From Antrodiella citrinella (lineage: Eukaryota > Basidiomycota > Agaricomycetes > Polyporales > Steccherinaceae): 20,475 bases of DNA. A program made the translations under genes and the position numbers. The notes beneath the pieces were generated by a model. That model saw nothing but the letters and a program-made list of their open reading frames with translations, was not told where the DNA came from and did not search any database. Location of the stretch: NCBI GenBank assembly GCA_004802725.1, contig SGPM01000420.1:1-20475 (forward strand). Direction: 5' to 3'. Positions 1 to 9,670 of this stretch are shown piece after piece (position 1 is the first letter of the stretch; each line of letters opens with the position of its first letter).

Positions 1-954
1 CCAGGCGCTTAATCTGTTCACGGCCGTGAACATCTGCTGCTGATCTCGCCCCTTATCTTATCTTTTGGACGATCTTTTTCGCGGTGTACCAAGTTTTTGA
101 CCATTATTTACCGTCTCATTCCAGGACCAATGTCAAGAACAGTTAATTACTAATAAGTAACTGGTAAGTAACTGACCAGTAAGTAACAGGCGGCTTTCTC
201 ACCGAGCCCTAAATCAAAGCCACAGTAATGTTCAGTGTCTCATGTTGCCTTCCCAGCTCCTACGTCACGAGTGTGGAAAGCGAGGCGAGTCGTGAAATTG
301 GGGTAGTCGCTGGATCTCCGTTTCGTCGCTTCAGCCGCTGCTAGGCTCCGGAAGAGAGACTGGTATGCAGAAGTGCGCCATTCGTGGTCGCGCGATAGGA
401 GGGTGACCGTACAAGCTGAAATTGAGTGCGCGGAAACAAGCGCCACGCTACGGTACTACGTAAGCGATAATTGTAAGCACAGATGGACCCACGAGCGCCG
501 ACAATTTTTATCTATGACATTGACTGGCATCGTGCATCCATTGGTTCGTGCTCAGTCATTCTATAAATGCGCCATTCTCACTTCGCCACTTCATGTTCTC
601 AGAGCGTAGATTTGCACAAGCAAAAGTACTTACCGTGCTTCATCGCCTCGTTCCTGCAGTGGCGAATGCAATCTTTATTCGGTGAAGCGCAGGGACAGAC
701 AAGGATCGGAAGAACGTGCTCGAACAAGCGACCTTGTCGGGCACAACGTTCGATTGGAAGAGGTTTGTAAAGACCTACCACGCAACTGCGAATTGACATC
801 CAGTTTGGATATGTGGCCAACGCTGTGTCCATGAACAAGGAACGTTTGGCATGCGCATCTTCTTGTGTACCTATAATGAATTTCCGAACGTCGTGCTATG
901 ATACACATCTTCCACTATCATGTGACTGGGCTAAAGGAGAACGCTGTCAATAAT
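1..954. other. Intergenic stretch without a recognisable gene
   Basis: No reading frame here resembles a known protein. The open frames are under 80 codons, overlap on both strands and lack supporting splice patterns. The stretch holds the presumed 3' flank of the minus-strand TRAPPC13-like gene, whose stop codon is at 955-957. The only clear local structure is a cluster of three TAAGTAAC-type repeats at 154-190. Part of an untranslated region of a gene beyond the left edge could lie here, but nothing in the sequence proves it. Confidence 0.5.
154..190. repeat. Three copies of an 11-bp TAAGTAAC repeat
   Basis: TAAGTAACTGG (154-164), TAAGTAACTGA (165-175) and, after a 4-bp spacer, TAAGTAACAGG (180-190). 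The first two copies are directly adjacent. An ACTGG/CCAGT inverted pair overlaps the array. Function is unknown. It could be simple tandem duplication or clustered binding sites. Confidence 0.7.
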
Positions 955-3293
955 TTATGACTGCACCCACATCTCCGCAATGACACCCCACTCTCGTAGA
1001 CTTCGGACCTTCTCCCGTGCAACGCTCTGTGACCTCACATGACGAATGGCATCCGCCTCTTCAGCATCAACCAATCTATCCGCCACCAACAGGACCCTCA
1101 GTCCACCAGCAGTCGCAAAACCAGTTCTGATAGGGATGTACTGGAGCTCAAAGTCTTGCGATATGATGACTTGCACCGCTCGGCCACCTCCAACAATCAC
1201 CTCGAGCTCGCTGTCTGCTTCGCTCTGTGTTGTGATCGTACTGGTGCTGACGTTCCGAGCGTGACCTTGTGCATCCGCGTCGTCCCCTTCGGATGTCTCG
1301 GTGTCAGTCTTCTCCGAAACGATCAGGCGGATGGGCGGGAGCAGCAAAGTGGAGGTGCCTAGGAAGAGTACATCTTGTTTCTTGTCGTTTGACTCTTCGT
1401 TGCTGGTAAAGGGTGGAGGGAGTGAAGAGATGGTACCAGAAACACCTCGCAGACCGGGAGTCTCTCTCGCGGTCTCACGTCCGTCACCTCCCTCTTCGCT
1501 GTCTGTGTCTTCGCTATCCACACCGTCTGGAACATGCCTCGGGGACGCCATCAACAGCTTCTGGGAGAGGTTGTCGGGGAACTCTCCCCTGTACGGCGTA
1601 CCGTACGGTGAAGGCGTGGAGAACCCGGAGGAAGGTAATCGTGGGCTCCATGAACCAGGAACAATGGTTGGAGGCGGTGGGACACCAGATGCTGGGATGG
1701 GTCTCGGCGGTTCAAGGTGTTGGACCACCAGCGTGAGATGTCGTTGTTTCCGTCGCTGACCAGCTGGTGAGGGCGGTACTGGTGCAGAAACAGATAGTGT
1801 GAACTCAATACCAAATGGTTGGTCTACGCGTATATTGTCGCGAGGAATGTTTCTGACGACGAGATCGACTTCAACGTCTTCTCCAGGACGTCGACCAGAA
1901 TCATTAGGCGTAAGGGGTATCGGTGATTGTACACGAGGCTGGATTGGTAGGGTGCGATTGCGGAAAGGCGATCCCGGGCGATATGGCGCAGGGATTGTAC
2001 CCACAGATATAGGAGGACTCATTGGGCGTTGCGAAGGCGATTGGGCGCGTGGTGACGCGACGCCGCCAACTGTATTACTGCGCTGCAAATACGGAGGAAC
2101 TGCGGAGACGTTCTGCTTGGGTGGGGGAGCAGGCGCAGGTTGTTGTTGTTGCTGCTGCTGCTGCAAAAGGCCCTCGACCAGAGGTATCTTGCGTGACAAC
2201 ATCTATTCGGACATCAGTGTCTGAAGGAGAGGACGGAACGAGGATACGCACTGAAGTGGATAAGCGACCCGGCTCTCCAAGGGATGATCGCCATTCAAGA
2301 TGAAGCTTTCCCAGAGGAATGGAGCTACCTGGCGCAAAAGATGGTGGAAACTTGGGAATGACTTTGGGAGAGAGAACATAGACATATTGACGTAAATCCT
2401 GAGGTTGCATAAGGGCCATGGCACCAGAGAAGATAGTGACGCCATCCTTATTTCCATTCGAGTCTGTTGAGGTCCAATTTTCGGTGCACTCAAACACTAT
2501 CTTCGATAGCCACATGGTCTCTTGAGTCAGGTTCTGGACGTGTAGTTCCAAGAACACTTTCTCTCTCTCCCACGCTGAAAGAAGAGACGACGGGCATCGT
2601 GGCGTATGAATCTTCGTTTTGACTGAGAGCGGATTGGTCACCTGTAGTGAACAATGAGCTCGCCATAGCTTTGGTGGGGTCATTTCACACACCTGAAACT
2701 TGTAGAACTTTCGAAATGACAACACTGACTCCAGCTGGGGACGCTCGTGTCGAATATGCTCTGGTACATTGTAGGAAACAGTGCATGCGAGAACGTGTTG
2801 ACCGAGCTCCTTTATCTCGTAGTTTACGACATCTTCCATAGTATCTGCAGTGGTAAGGCGGTGGTCCGGACCACCAGCCTCTGCCAGAACAATTTTCGCC
2901 GTGTTGGTCTGCATCTCCACCTTCAAATAGACACCTTCAATATCGAATGTCTTCGAATCGTTGTTCACAGCGATGCACCCAGAGAACGTTTCGCCTAGTT
3001 GAATTGCACCGAAAGCCGCAGGCAACATGAGAACCTCAGTCACATGGGTGAGATCGCGTAGCGTGTTGGGGTGTCCTGGGAGCGGCTCCTTCGTTTGCAA
3101 CGACAGAATAGAGGACGTGGAGTGGGCTGAAAAGGAAGGTGAACTTGAGTAGAATGGTTCCCATGCTGTTGTCAATGTCGGTCGCTGAGAACTGCGTCAG
3201 AACGTCTTATCGGGGGAAAAGATATTGCACACGTACAGACACTCGCATAACCTTCAAAGACACCAAATGAGATTGACTCTCGTTGGATGCCAT
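955..3293 (-). CDS. TRAPPC13: TRAPPC13-like TRAPP complex subunit (DUF974 family)
   Basis: Predicted subunit of the TRAPP tethering complex, a Rab-activating factor in ER-Golgi/Golgi traffic. Exons on the minus strand: 3237-3293, 2693-3184, 2252-2641, 955-2202, giving 728 aa; all three introns (52, 51, 49 nt) are phase 0. The start is set by an N-terminus ending LVSLKVMRVS, which splices cleanly to RPTLTTAWEPF. Family-like segments follow: GAIQLGETFSGCIAVNN, then FRKFYKFQ joined to VTNPLSVKTK across intron 2, LGEPGRLSTS joined to MLSRKIPL, and a C-terminal segment with GGLRVLLVADRLVD. The protein is much longer than the roughly 420-aa animal protein: residues 327-334 are eight Gln, followed by a Pro/Ser-rich stretch to about 420 and an acidic linker near 540-620. 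Intron 2 is in frame and free of stops, so its retention would add 17 residues. It shares a 379-bp promoter with the YME2 homologue. Confidence 0.88.
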
Positions 3294-3672
3294 GTTGGGT
3301 CTGAGCTCTCCGACTTATGTCTTGAAAGCCTGAACGAACCTCCAACTTGAGTCTTCAATCATTACGACGGCGAAGATGGGCAGGATAGAAATGCTGTACC
3401 AGCAAATTATATGACCTTGGCCTGTGAGATGATATGCAAAAAAAAGAGCGCGTCGAGAGGAGAGCAACACGGCCTGGTTCAGTAACATGATAATCGATGA
3501 GCGGGAAGTGACCTATTTCTGATTGTTTACAGTTGTTATGATCCCGACGTTTTCCAAATGTAGATAGCGCGCCTCTAGTACGTCACTTGGATTCCGTTGG
3601 CGTTCGTGTGCGTCGATGCCGAATGTCTAACACATCTCTCTTAACATCACTCCCGACGTCGCTATAGCAAGA
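3294..3672. promoter_or_regulatory. Divergent promoter of TRAPPC13-like and YME2-like genes
   Basis: The 379 bp between the two start codons must hold both promoters and 5' UTRs. It contains a CRE-like TACGTCAC at 3579-3586 and a short A-run near 3439-3446. I see no convincing TATA box. The role of the CRE-like site is inference. Confidence 0.5.
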
Positions 3673-6600
3673 ATGCTTAGCGCCAGGAGTCTCGGACTCG
3701 TGCGAAACCGTCTTGCTGTCGCGCATTCAGCAGGTCGTCTGCGACCCCAACGGTTAGCATCCGAGATATCAACAGAGGCCTCAACTTCGCAGGAGATAGT
3801 GGAGTCAGATGTGAGTAGTCAATACGTTGAATACTTTTGTTGCTCACCGATTTCACAGCTTAAGGATGGGTCCATATTCGTTGACTCCGTATTTCCACTG
3901 CGAATAGGCGCATGGGAGTGAGCACCTACTTCTATGACGGACGGCCCAAGATCCTGACCACGAGCATTAGTGTGAGATACCTGTTTGGATACTTGCGTCA
4001 GGAGACGCTTCTGGAGGAACTTGAGGACCTCGTATCGCAAGTGAAATCCCACAAATTCAGGCTGAAGTCTCTCGAGCCTCAAATGAAGGATGGCGGCCTC
4101 TTCGTTACGTTTCAGTACGAAGAGTCTAGCGACGTGGCCTTGGAGAATATCACTCGAGAGTTAAGAGAGGGGATAGCTCGAGCGGGCGGTGTGCCTTCTT
4201 GGTTAGGTATACCACGGGGCAATGTCTGGATTGTCAAAGGCCATCCATGGCAGGAGGTACGTGGACTTTCGATCGATCTAATGTAAGACCAAAGTTAAAC
4301 AATGTATTTAGGATCTGAACCGCTACGCTTCACCAGCAGTGAGGGTCGCCTTCGATGGCCCAGACGTCAATGAAGAGACATTATACGAACTACTGAGGGT
4401 TAGCACCGACGGTTACCTGATGCCTCTAACCTATATTCACTAAGTATGTTTAGCCCTATGGCCGAATTATGGATATCTCCCCGCCAGTTCCAGTTCCAAC
4501 AGGGACACTGCGCTCTACCACAGTCATATTCCGACAGATCAGAAGTGCTGCGGTTGCACGTAATGTTATACATGGGTTGCGAGTGAATACGAGTTCTGCT
4601 GCTTCGCCGACCTGGACTCGGTTACGCACGAGCTATCATCCTCCTATCCAAGCTCACGCAATCCGAGACTATATTGCAAATCACCCGAGAATATTCTTGC
4701 CCGTCCTATTCTTCTTACTCGGCACTTTGACTTATACCGTGAGTTGTTGACATATTCACAGCATACGTGCAGGCTCAATTTTCACTTTAGATTTTTGACC
4801 CTGTCCGAGTACTAATGGTTGAAGGCAAGATGAATGATTGGTTCGACTATCGAGGCACGTTTTACTCATACACCTTCCAATGTACATCGTCTGACGCAAG
4901 ATGTAGAGTTTGCCGCCTACAAATGGTTACGCAAAAACACTGTGGAGCGGTTTTCGTTGGTGTCTTCTAACTCAGATTCAGATTCAAACTCGTCGTTCCC
5001 CGCTCAGGGAATATGGAAAGAACGTCAAGACGCGGCTGGAGCGCTAGAGCGGTATTTGTCTGACTTGCCGAGTACGTCTTTGGTTCCCGTTTCTTACTGT
5101 ACCACTCATTCAGCGTCGGTGTCAGATACTGTTGCGTTCGTCCATGGGCCACAGGGTAGCGGCAAGACTCGACTGCTGAATGCTCTGCTTAAGGACACGA
5201 AACGGTAAATCTTATTGCAAGATGATTTTCCTTTCGTTAAAGCTCACTCGATATAGGAAAACTCTCATCATCGACGTCAGGGAGCTGACCAAGGCCAATT
5301 CTGACATGCGCTTGGTTTCTGGCTTGGCCATGCAGACAGGCTACTGGCCCGTGTTTTCCTTCCTGAATTCAGTCAACAATCTCATCGACCTCGCCAGTAT
5401 GGGTCTCATAGGACAGAAGAGTATGTGTCAGGGGCTTGTTCTCAAAAAAGTAGTATTGACCGTTTGTATCATATACAGCTGGTTTCAGCTCCTCACTCAG
5501 CGACCAGCTGAAGCAGATCCTCGAAGTCGTCGGGACCGGTCTGCGAGGCGTGAACATGTCCTACCGGAAACGCCACGAACGTCAACTCCAAGAGCTACGT
5601 GTGGCTGAACTGCAAAAACAGTACGAGGCGCGAGTGCAGCGACGGATCGACGAGGGGATCTGGCATGATGGTCGTCTGGACTGCATAGCGGGTAACGGTG
5701 TTATGTCTGAGCTTGGCATCGGAGACGAAATGTTCAGCGAGCAGATGGACGCGGTCGTAGTGAAGGTAGACGGCTCCGCTTCAAGTGAGAAGGCGGAATG
5801 GAAGGATAATGGCGAGGCTGGCAGTCCAAATCCAGAGGAGGCGAAGCGGAAACAGAGAAGTGCGGAGGACTTGCAGGCCATTGAGGCGATGCCGGTGGTC
5901 GTGCTTCGGAACTTCGAGACAAAGGGTGGGGCCGAGCAGAGGGAAGTTCTCATGAATGTCTTGTCGCAGTGGGCTGCAACTCTTGCTGAGAACCAGGTGA
6001 GTTCGTTTTCCTCACAGGTAACATGCATGCTAAACCACATCGACACAGATAGCGCATGTTATCGTGGTTAGTGACAATAGGGAGAACTCCAAGCTTCTCG
6101 CTAGAGGTGACAATTTCGACTTTGGCGATAACGCAGCTATGAGTGACTTAATTGATGTTCCTCAGCGTTACCCTCAAAGCCTCTGAATCTTGTTGCCCTG
6201 TCCGATGCCGACAACGCGAGCGCTCTTTCTTTCGTCAAACAGAAGCTTCATGATGTCGACGTCGACGTCGAGTTCACCAAACAGCAAGTCTCATATGTGG
6301 AACGCCTTGGCGGACGCGCCAGTGACCTCGAAAGCGTGAGCACCATCACACTTTCTGCCTCCATTTGACATCTGCTGAACCGAACCTGTTCATGTTGATT
6401 TCGCTATAATATCAGCTCGTCCACAAGGTGCGGAGCGGACAGAAAGTAGAGGACGCCGTAGAAGACATCGTGTATCGCGGCGTGAGCGAGCTCCGGAAGA
6501 ACGCGTTTGGTGACGACGCGGAGGACGCGAAGAATCTGCCGTGGACACGCGACCAGGCGTGGATCCTCATGAAGCTCCTGGCGAACAAATCTGAGGTGCG

Positions 6601-7184
6601 GTTTTATTTCATCGCTGGGCGGTTTGAATGCTTATAGGGTGTTCAGGTACCGTATCACGACGTCCTGATGGATTACCCCTTCAAAGGAGACGAGAGTCCG
6701 CTCAGAAGTATGGAACACGCTGAGCTCATTTCGATCGTCACACACAATGGTACGTCTTCTTCCGTAGGGAATGCCTCATCTCACCATAATCTTCCGTGTA
6801 GGACGACCGTCCTCCATCAGACCAGGAAAGCCCGTGTATAAATTTGTCTTTGAGAGGCTCGTGAAAGGTATGCTACCCCTCCTCCGTCATAACAGTCACC
6901 TGCTCATATCATCACCCACAGACCCAGTCTTTCAAGCGACCCAAGACATCTCCTACAACCTCAAATTGATTGCCGCAGCCGACGCGACCATTAAGGCGTG
7001 TGAGCAAGAGCTGCTCGTGTTGAAAGACGTCGAAGCGGGCACGTCGGGGATTTGGGGATCGCGCACGGCGGTGACGCAGCGCGTGGAGTACCTGTTGAAG
7101 AACATGCGCACGGCCGGGACCAAAATTGAGGGTCTGGAGAAGCAGAATGCGGCGTTTAAGAAAGTCCTGGCGAAGGGTGGGTAG
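3673..7184 (+). CDS. YME2: Mitochondrial inner-membrane YME2/RNA12-like protein (RRM plus P-loop NTPase)
   Basis: Homologue of yeast Yme2, an inner-membrane protein linked to mitochondrial DNA maintenance. Exons: 3673-3810, 3859-3917, 3971-4256, 4312-4398, 4454-4738, 4791-4854, 4907-5071, 5126-5204, 5257-5420, 5479-5996, 6049-6106, 6166-6335, 6416-6595, 6638-6749, 6802-6867, 6922-7184; 897 aa, close to the family length. Residues 1-35 are Arg-rich without acidic residues, as in a mitochondrial presequence. FVDSVFPLRIGAWD is a family motif. An RRM-like fold spans about 168-240, one membrane segment about 270-288, then YKWLRKNT and the Walker A motif GPQGSGKT at 369-376. The C-terminus is charged and probably helical. 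Intron 6 (4855-4906) starts with GC rather than GT; without it the frame breaks. Introns 1 and 7 are multiples of three without stops. The 3' end converges on gamma-tubulin, 330 bp away. Confidence 0.92.
4855..4906 (+). other. GC-AG intron in the YME2-like gene
   Basis: The 52-nt intron begins GCACGT after an exon ending CGAG and ends GATGTAG; a TCTGAC branch-like element lies near 4890. Splicing here joins DWFDYR to EFAAYKWLRKNT in frame (phase 1), the expected family continuity. No GT donor nearby gives the same join. A sequencing error at the second base of a GT is the alternative. Confidence 0.75.
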
Positions 7185-7514
7185 GACTTTTGAGGTTATG
7201 GAACTTCACTTTTGCTTTTGTCCCCTCTCAGTTGTCTTCGCTATCTCTAACTGTCACTTACCTATCCCTTCTGACGATGACTGGTGCTACTCGTATTCAG
7301 TCTAATTGTATTAATCACCATCGTTCTTCCCATGTCGGTGTCGAAGAGGTTAAGACATGGCTCTTCAAATAATACAGTAGGAACCTTGGGGACAAGCATG
7401 TTGAAGACAAGAGACAAACAACAATTGAAGAAACCTAGAATAACAAGCGGAAACACTACCAATACATAGGGTCAGTCATCGTCGTCGTCTACCCTCCATC
7501 CATCCCGCCTTTCA
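7185..7514. other. Convergent intergenic region (shared 3' flanks)
   Basis: 330 bp between the stop codons of the YME2-like gene and gamma-tubulin. It must hold both 3' UTRs and polyadenylation regions, possibly overlapping. It is rather AT-rich with T-rich and A-rich patches. No coding signal, canonical AATAAA or RNA gene was seen. Confidence 0.6.
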
Positions 7515-9384
7515 TTAGGCATGCTGTTCATCTGGTGCACCCTGTAATAGATGAGATTCAAAAAGCATGTCAGATTCAGAGATTAAAGGTACAAAGGAAG
7601 TAGTGTGTACGTATGAAATATAATCTGGGCTTTCACATGCTTTGTACTCTTTCAGCAACTCTTCTGCCGTTGCTCTGCAAAACACCAAACATGAATAACT
7701 AGCCTTTGAGCGAAGAAGAGAGGACATACCGCGCGTCGTCAAACTCTTCCAGCCCATTCTCGAACATCTTCTCCTTCTTATACTGCTCCACGAACGCGTT
7801 TCGTTTCCGCAGTCGGTCGAACTGGTCAATCATCCGCTTGAACAACTGTCATTGTCATCATCCAATCAGTCTATCAGCACCAATGCAGAAGAACAAGGAT
7901 ACGCACAGAAGCAACACTAGTGTGATTCGCGAGCATGAGCCCGCTGACGCGATGGTTCGTCGTAATATACGGCGACCTCCGCGTGAGTGCGACTTGTATC
8001 GACGCAGGACCCCACGGAATGAAATTCGCCAATTGGCGTTCCCGGATGCGAAGGAGGGATTGATGAACCTAGAGCATGTAATGAGTTTCTCAGATCAACC
8101 AATAGTGTCGAAACAAGGTACATCAGTGGGATCGACGTCGCCTTGGATGATGTTGAGAATTGAGATGTAGCAGGCAGTCTTGCTAGGTGTGGTAGACACC
8201 ATACGGTTTTTGGGCTGTAGCAGCCGACGCATGACGTCTAATACTGTAGTTCGTCTGATCAGTTTCGCCTGGTGTGACAATCAGTCTAGGTAGGTATAGA
8301 CAGACAAGACAGGACATTACTTGTTCAAGATTGTCGCTGGTAAATGGCGTGTAGGAAGTCATGAGGAAGTGACACCGTGGTGTGGGGATAAGAGAAGCGA
8401 TAATGCCGACAAGATCGTTGTTCATGTATCCTGGGTATCGGAGTGTCTGTGTGCTCGCTGCCATCACAGTTGCGACCTAGCGACGCTTCAATACTCATTC
8501 AAAACCTGTAGATCGAATGAATAAAACTCACAAGCTGATTCGTTTGGTCAAAAGTAGGTGTCTGTACATGGAGTCTGTCTGCAGAGATACGGGCCAGCGC
8601 ACCATTATCGAGTACGACGACTGAGTCCGCATGGTTAGTCAATCGCTTGAGAGTGAGCAGCGCGTTGTAAGGTTGCACGATGACGTCGCTCTCTTGTGCA
8701 TTAGGGAAAACGGAGTAGGTCTGGATGAGTTTCTTGGGGAACTTATCGTTCAGTCGTTCCAGGATGAAGGAGCCGACGCCAGATCCTGTACCGCCCGCTA
8801 TTGAGTGCATGAGCATGAAGCCCTGGCGACGCGGTCAATGGGACGGTGAAAAGACAGAATGATATATCGCACCTCCAGTGAGTCGCTCCCTTCTGCTTCT
8901 CTGTCTATCATCTCCATGACTTCCTCATATATCCGCTCGCCTGCAGCAAATCCCTGTGCCCAATTGTTGCCTGCACCACCACCATCTTTCGACACAAAGA
9001 TGTTTTCCGGGTTGTATAAATTTGCATAAGGCGATGTAAGGATGTTATTAATGACCTGAGATGAAATGGGCGCGTCAGGTCTCGTGCACAAACTAAAACA
9101 ATAAAGCAACATACGCACTCTGGGCTCAAGATCGACGAGGATGGCGCGTGGAATGTAATGTTCGTCGTCGGCTTGATAAAAGAACACGTCTTTACGGTCG
9201 CCTCCTTCCGTTGCCCACTCCTCCAGGATGCCTTCCTTGTTTATGCCGTGCTCTGCGCAAAGGCGCTGCCAGTACACGGAGCCCACTGTCGGCACATGTC
9301 AGATTTGTAGCACACGATGGGGCTGGACTGCGCACTTTGGTTGCCACATTGACCCAGCTGCAGTGTTACGATTTCGCGAGGCAT
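7515..9384 (-). CDS. TUB4: Gamma-tubulin
   Basis: Gamma-tubulin nucleates microtubules at spindle pole bodies as part of the gamma-tubulin complex. Minus-strand exons: 9336-9384, 9119-9285, 8873-9055, 8532-8822, 8321-8476, 8122-8268, 7907-8068, 7730-7845, 7611-7674, 7515-7541; 453 aa, normal family length. The start gives [16 protein letters not shown], and the first splice supplies [19 protein letters not shown], typical of gamma rather than alpha or beta tubulin. The GTP-binding tubulin signature AGGTGSG is at residues 142-148. Other family hallmarks are [65 protein letters not shown] and [12 protein letters not shown]. The last intron (7542-7610, 69 nt) is in frame with no stop; splicing ends the protein [10 protein letters not shown], while retention would insert 23 residues. 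It shares a 286-bp promoter with the nucleoporin gene. Confidence 0.96.
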
Positions 9385-9670
9385 CGTTCGCGATCTCAGG
9401 AAGACAATTAAGAACAAGGCTAAGACTCGGAGGGAGCGCGTCTCGACGCGATGGTCACAGAATATCACGCGTTTAGTCACGCTATCAGGGGGAGAAAGCG
9501 TGACCTCATGTGTGACAGCGTGAGTCAGTGTGACTGCACCGCGTTTGGCCTTCGTCTCGGTCTCGGAATCGGTTTCTTCGTCTTTGCCAAAACTTTGGCC
9601 CTTTTCAAAAGGAAAAGCCATTGGGATCGCCACACCTTTTCTTCAGTCTCTCTTTCATTGTATCTGAAGT
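9385..9670. promoter_or_regulatory. Bidirectional promoter, gamma-tubulin / FG nucleoporin
   Basis: 286 bp separate the divergent start codons. It contains ACGCGT (9467-9472), which matches the MluI cell-cycle box bound by MBF in other fungi. There are five GTGAC/GTCAC pentamers (9454-9458, 9476-9480, 9500-9504, 9512-9516, 9530-9534) and TGAGTCA (9521-9527), an AP-1/Gcn4-type site. GCCAAA-AC-TTTGGC (9586-9599) is a perfect inverted repeat, with another TTTGGC at 9544-9549. An ATTGG (9620-9624) is a CCAAT box on the minus strand. The motifs are seen directly; their binding is inference. Confidence 0.6.

Noticed and set aside
1301..1759. 152-codon plus-strand frame opposite TRAPPC13
   Set aside because: Antisense to the Ser/Pro-rich exon 4; the minus-strand frame has splice and family support.
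5582..6046. 154-codon minus-strand frame opposite YME2
   Set aside because: Antisense shadow of exon 10, which encodes the conserved SYRKRHERQLQELR region.
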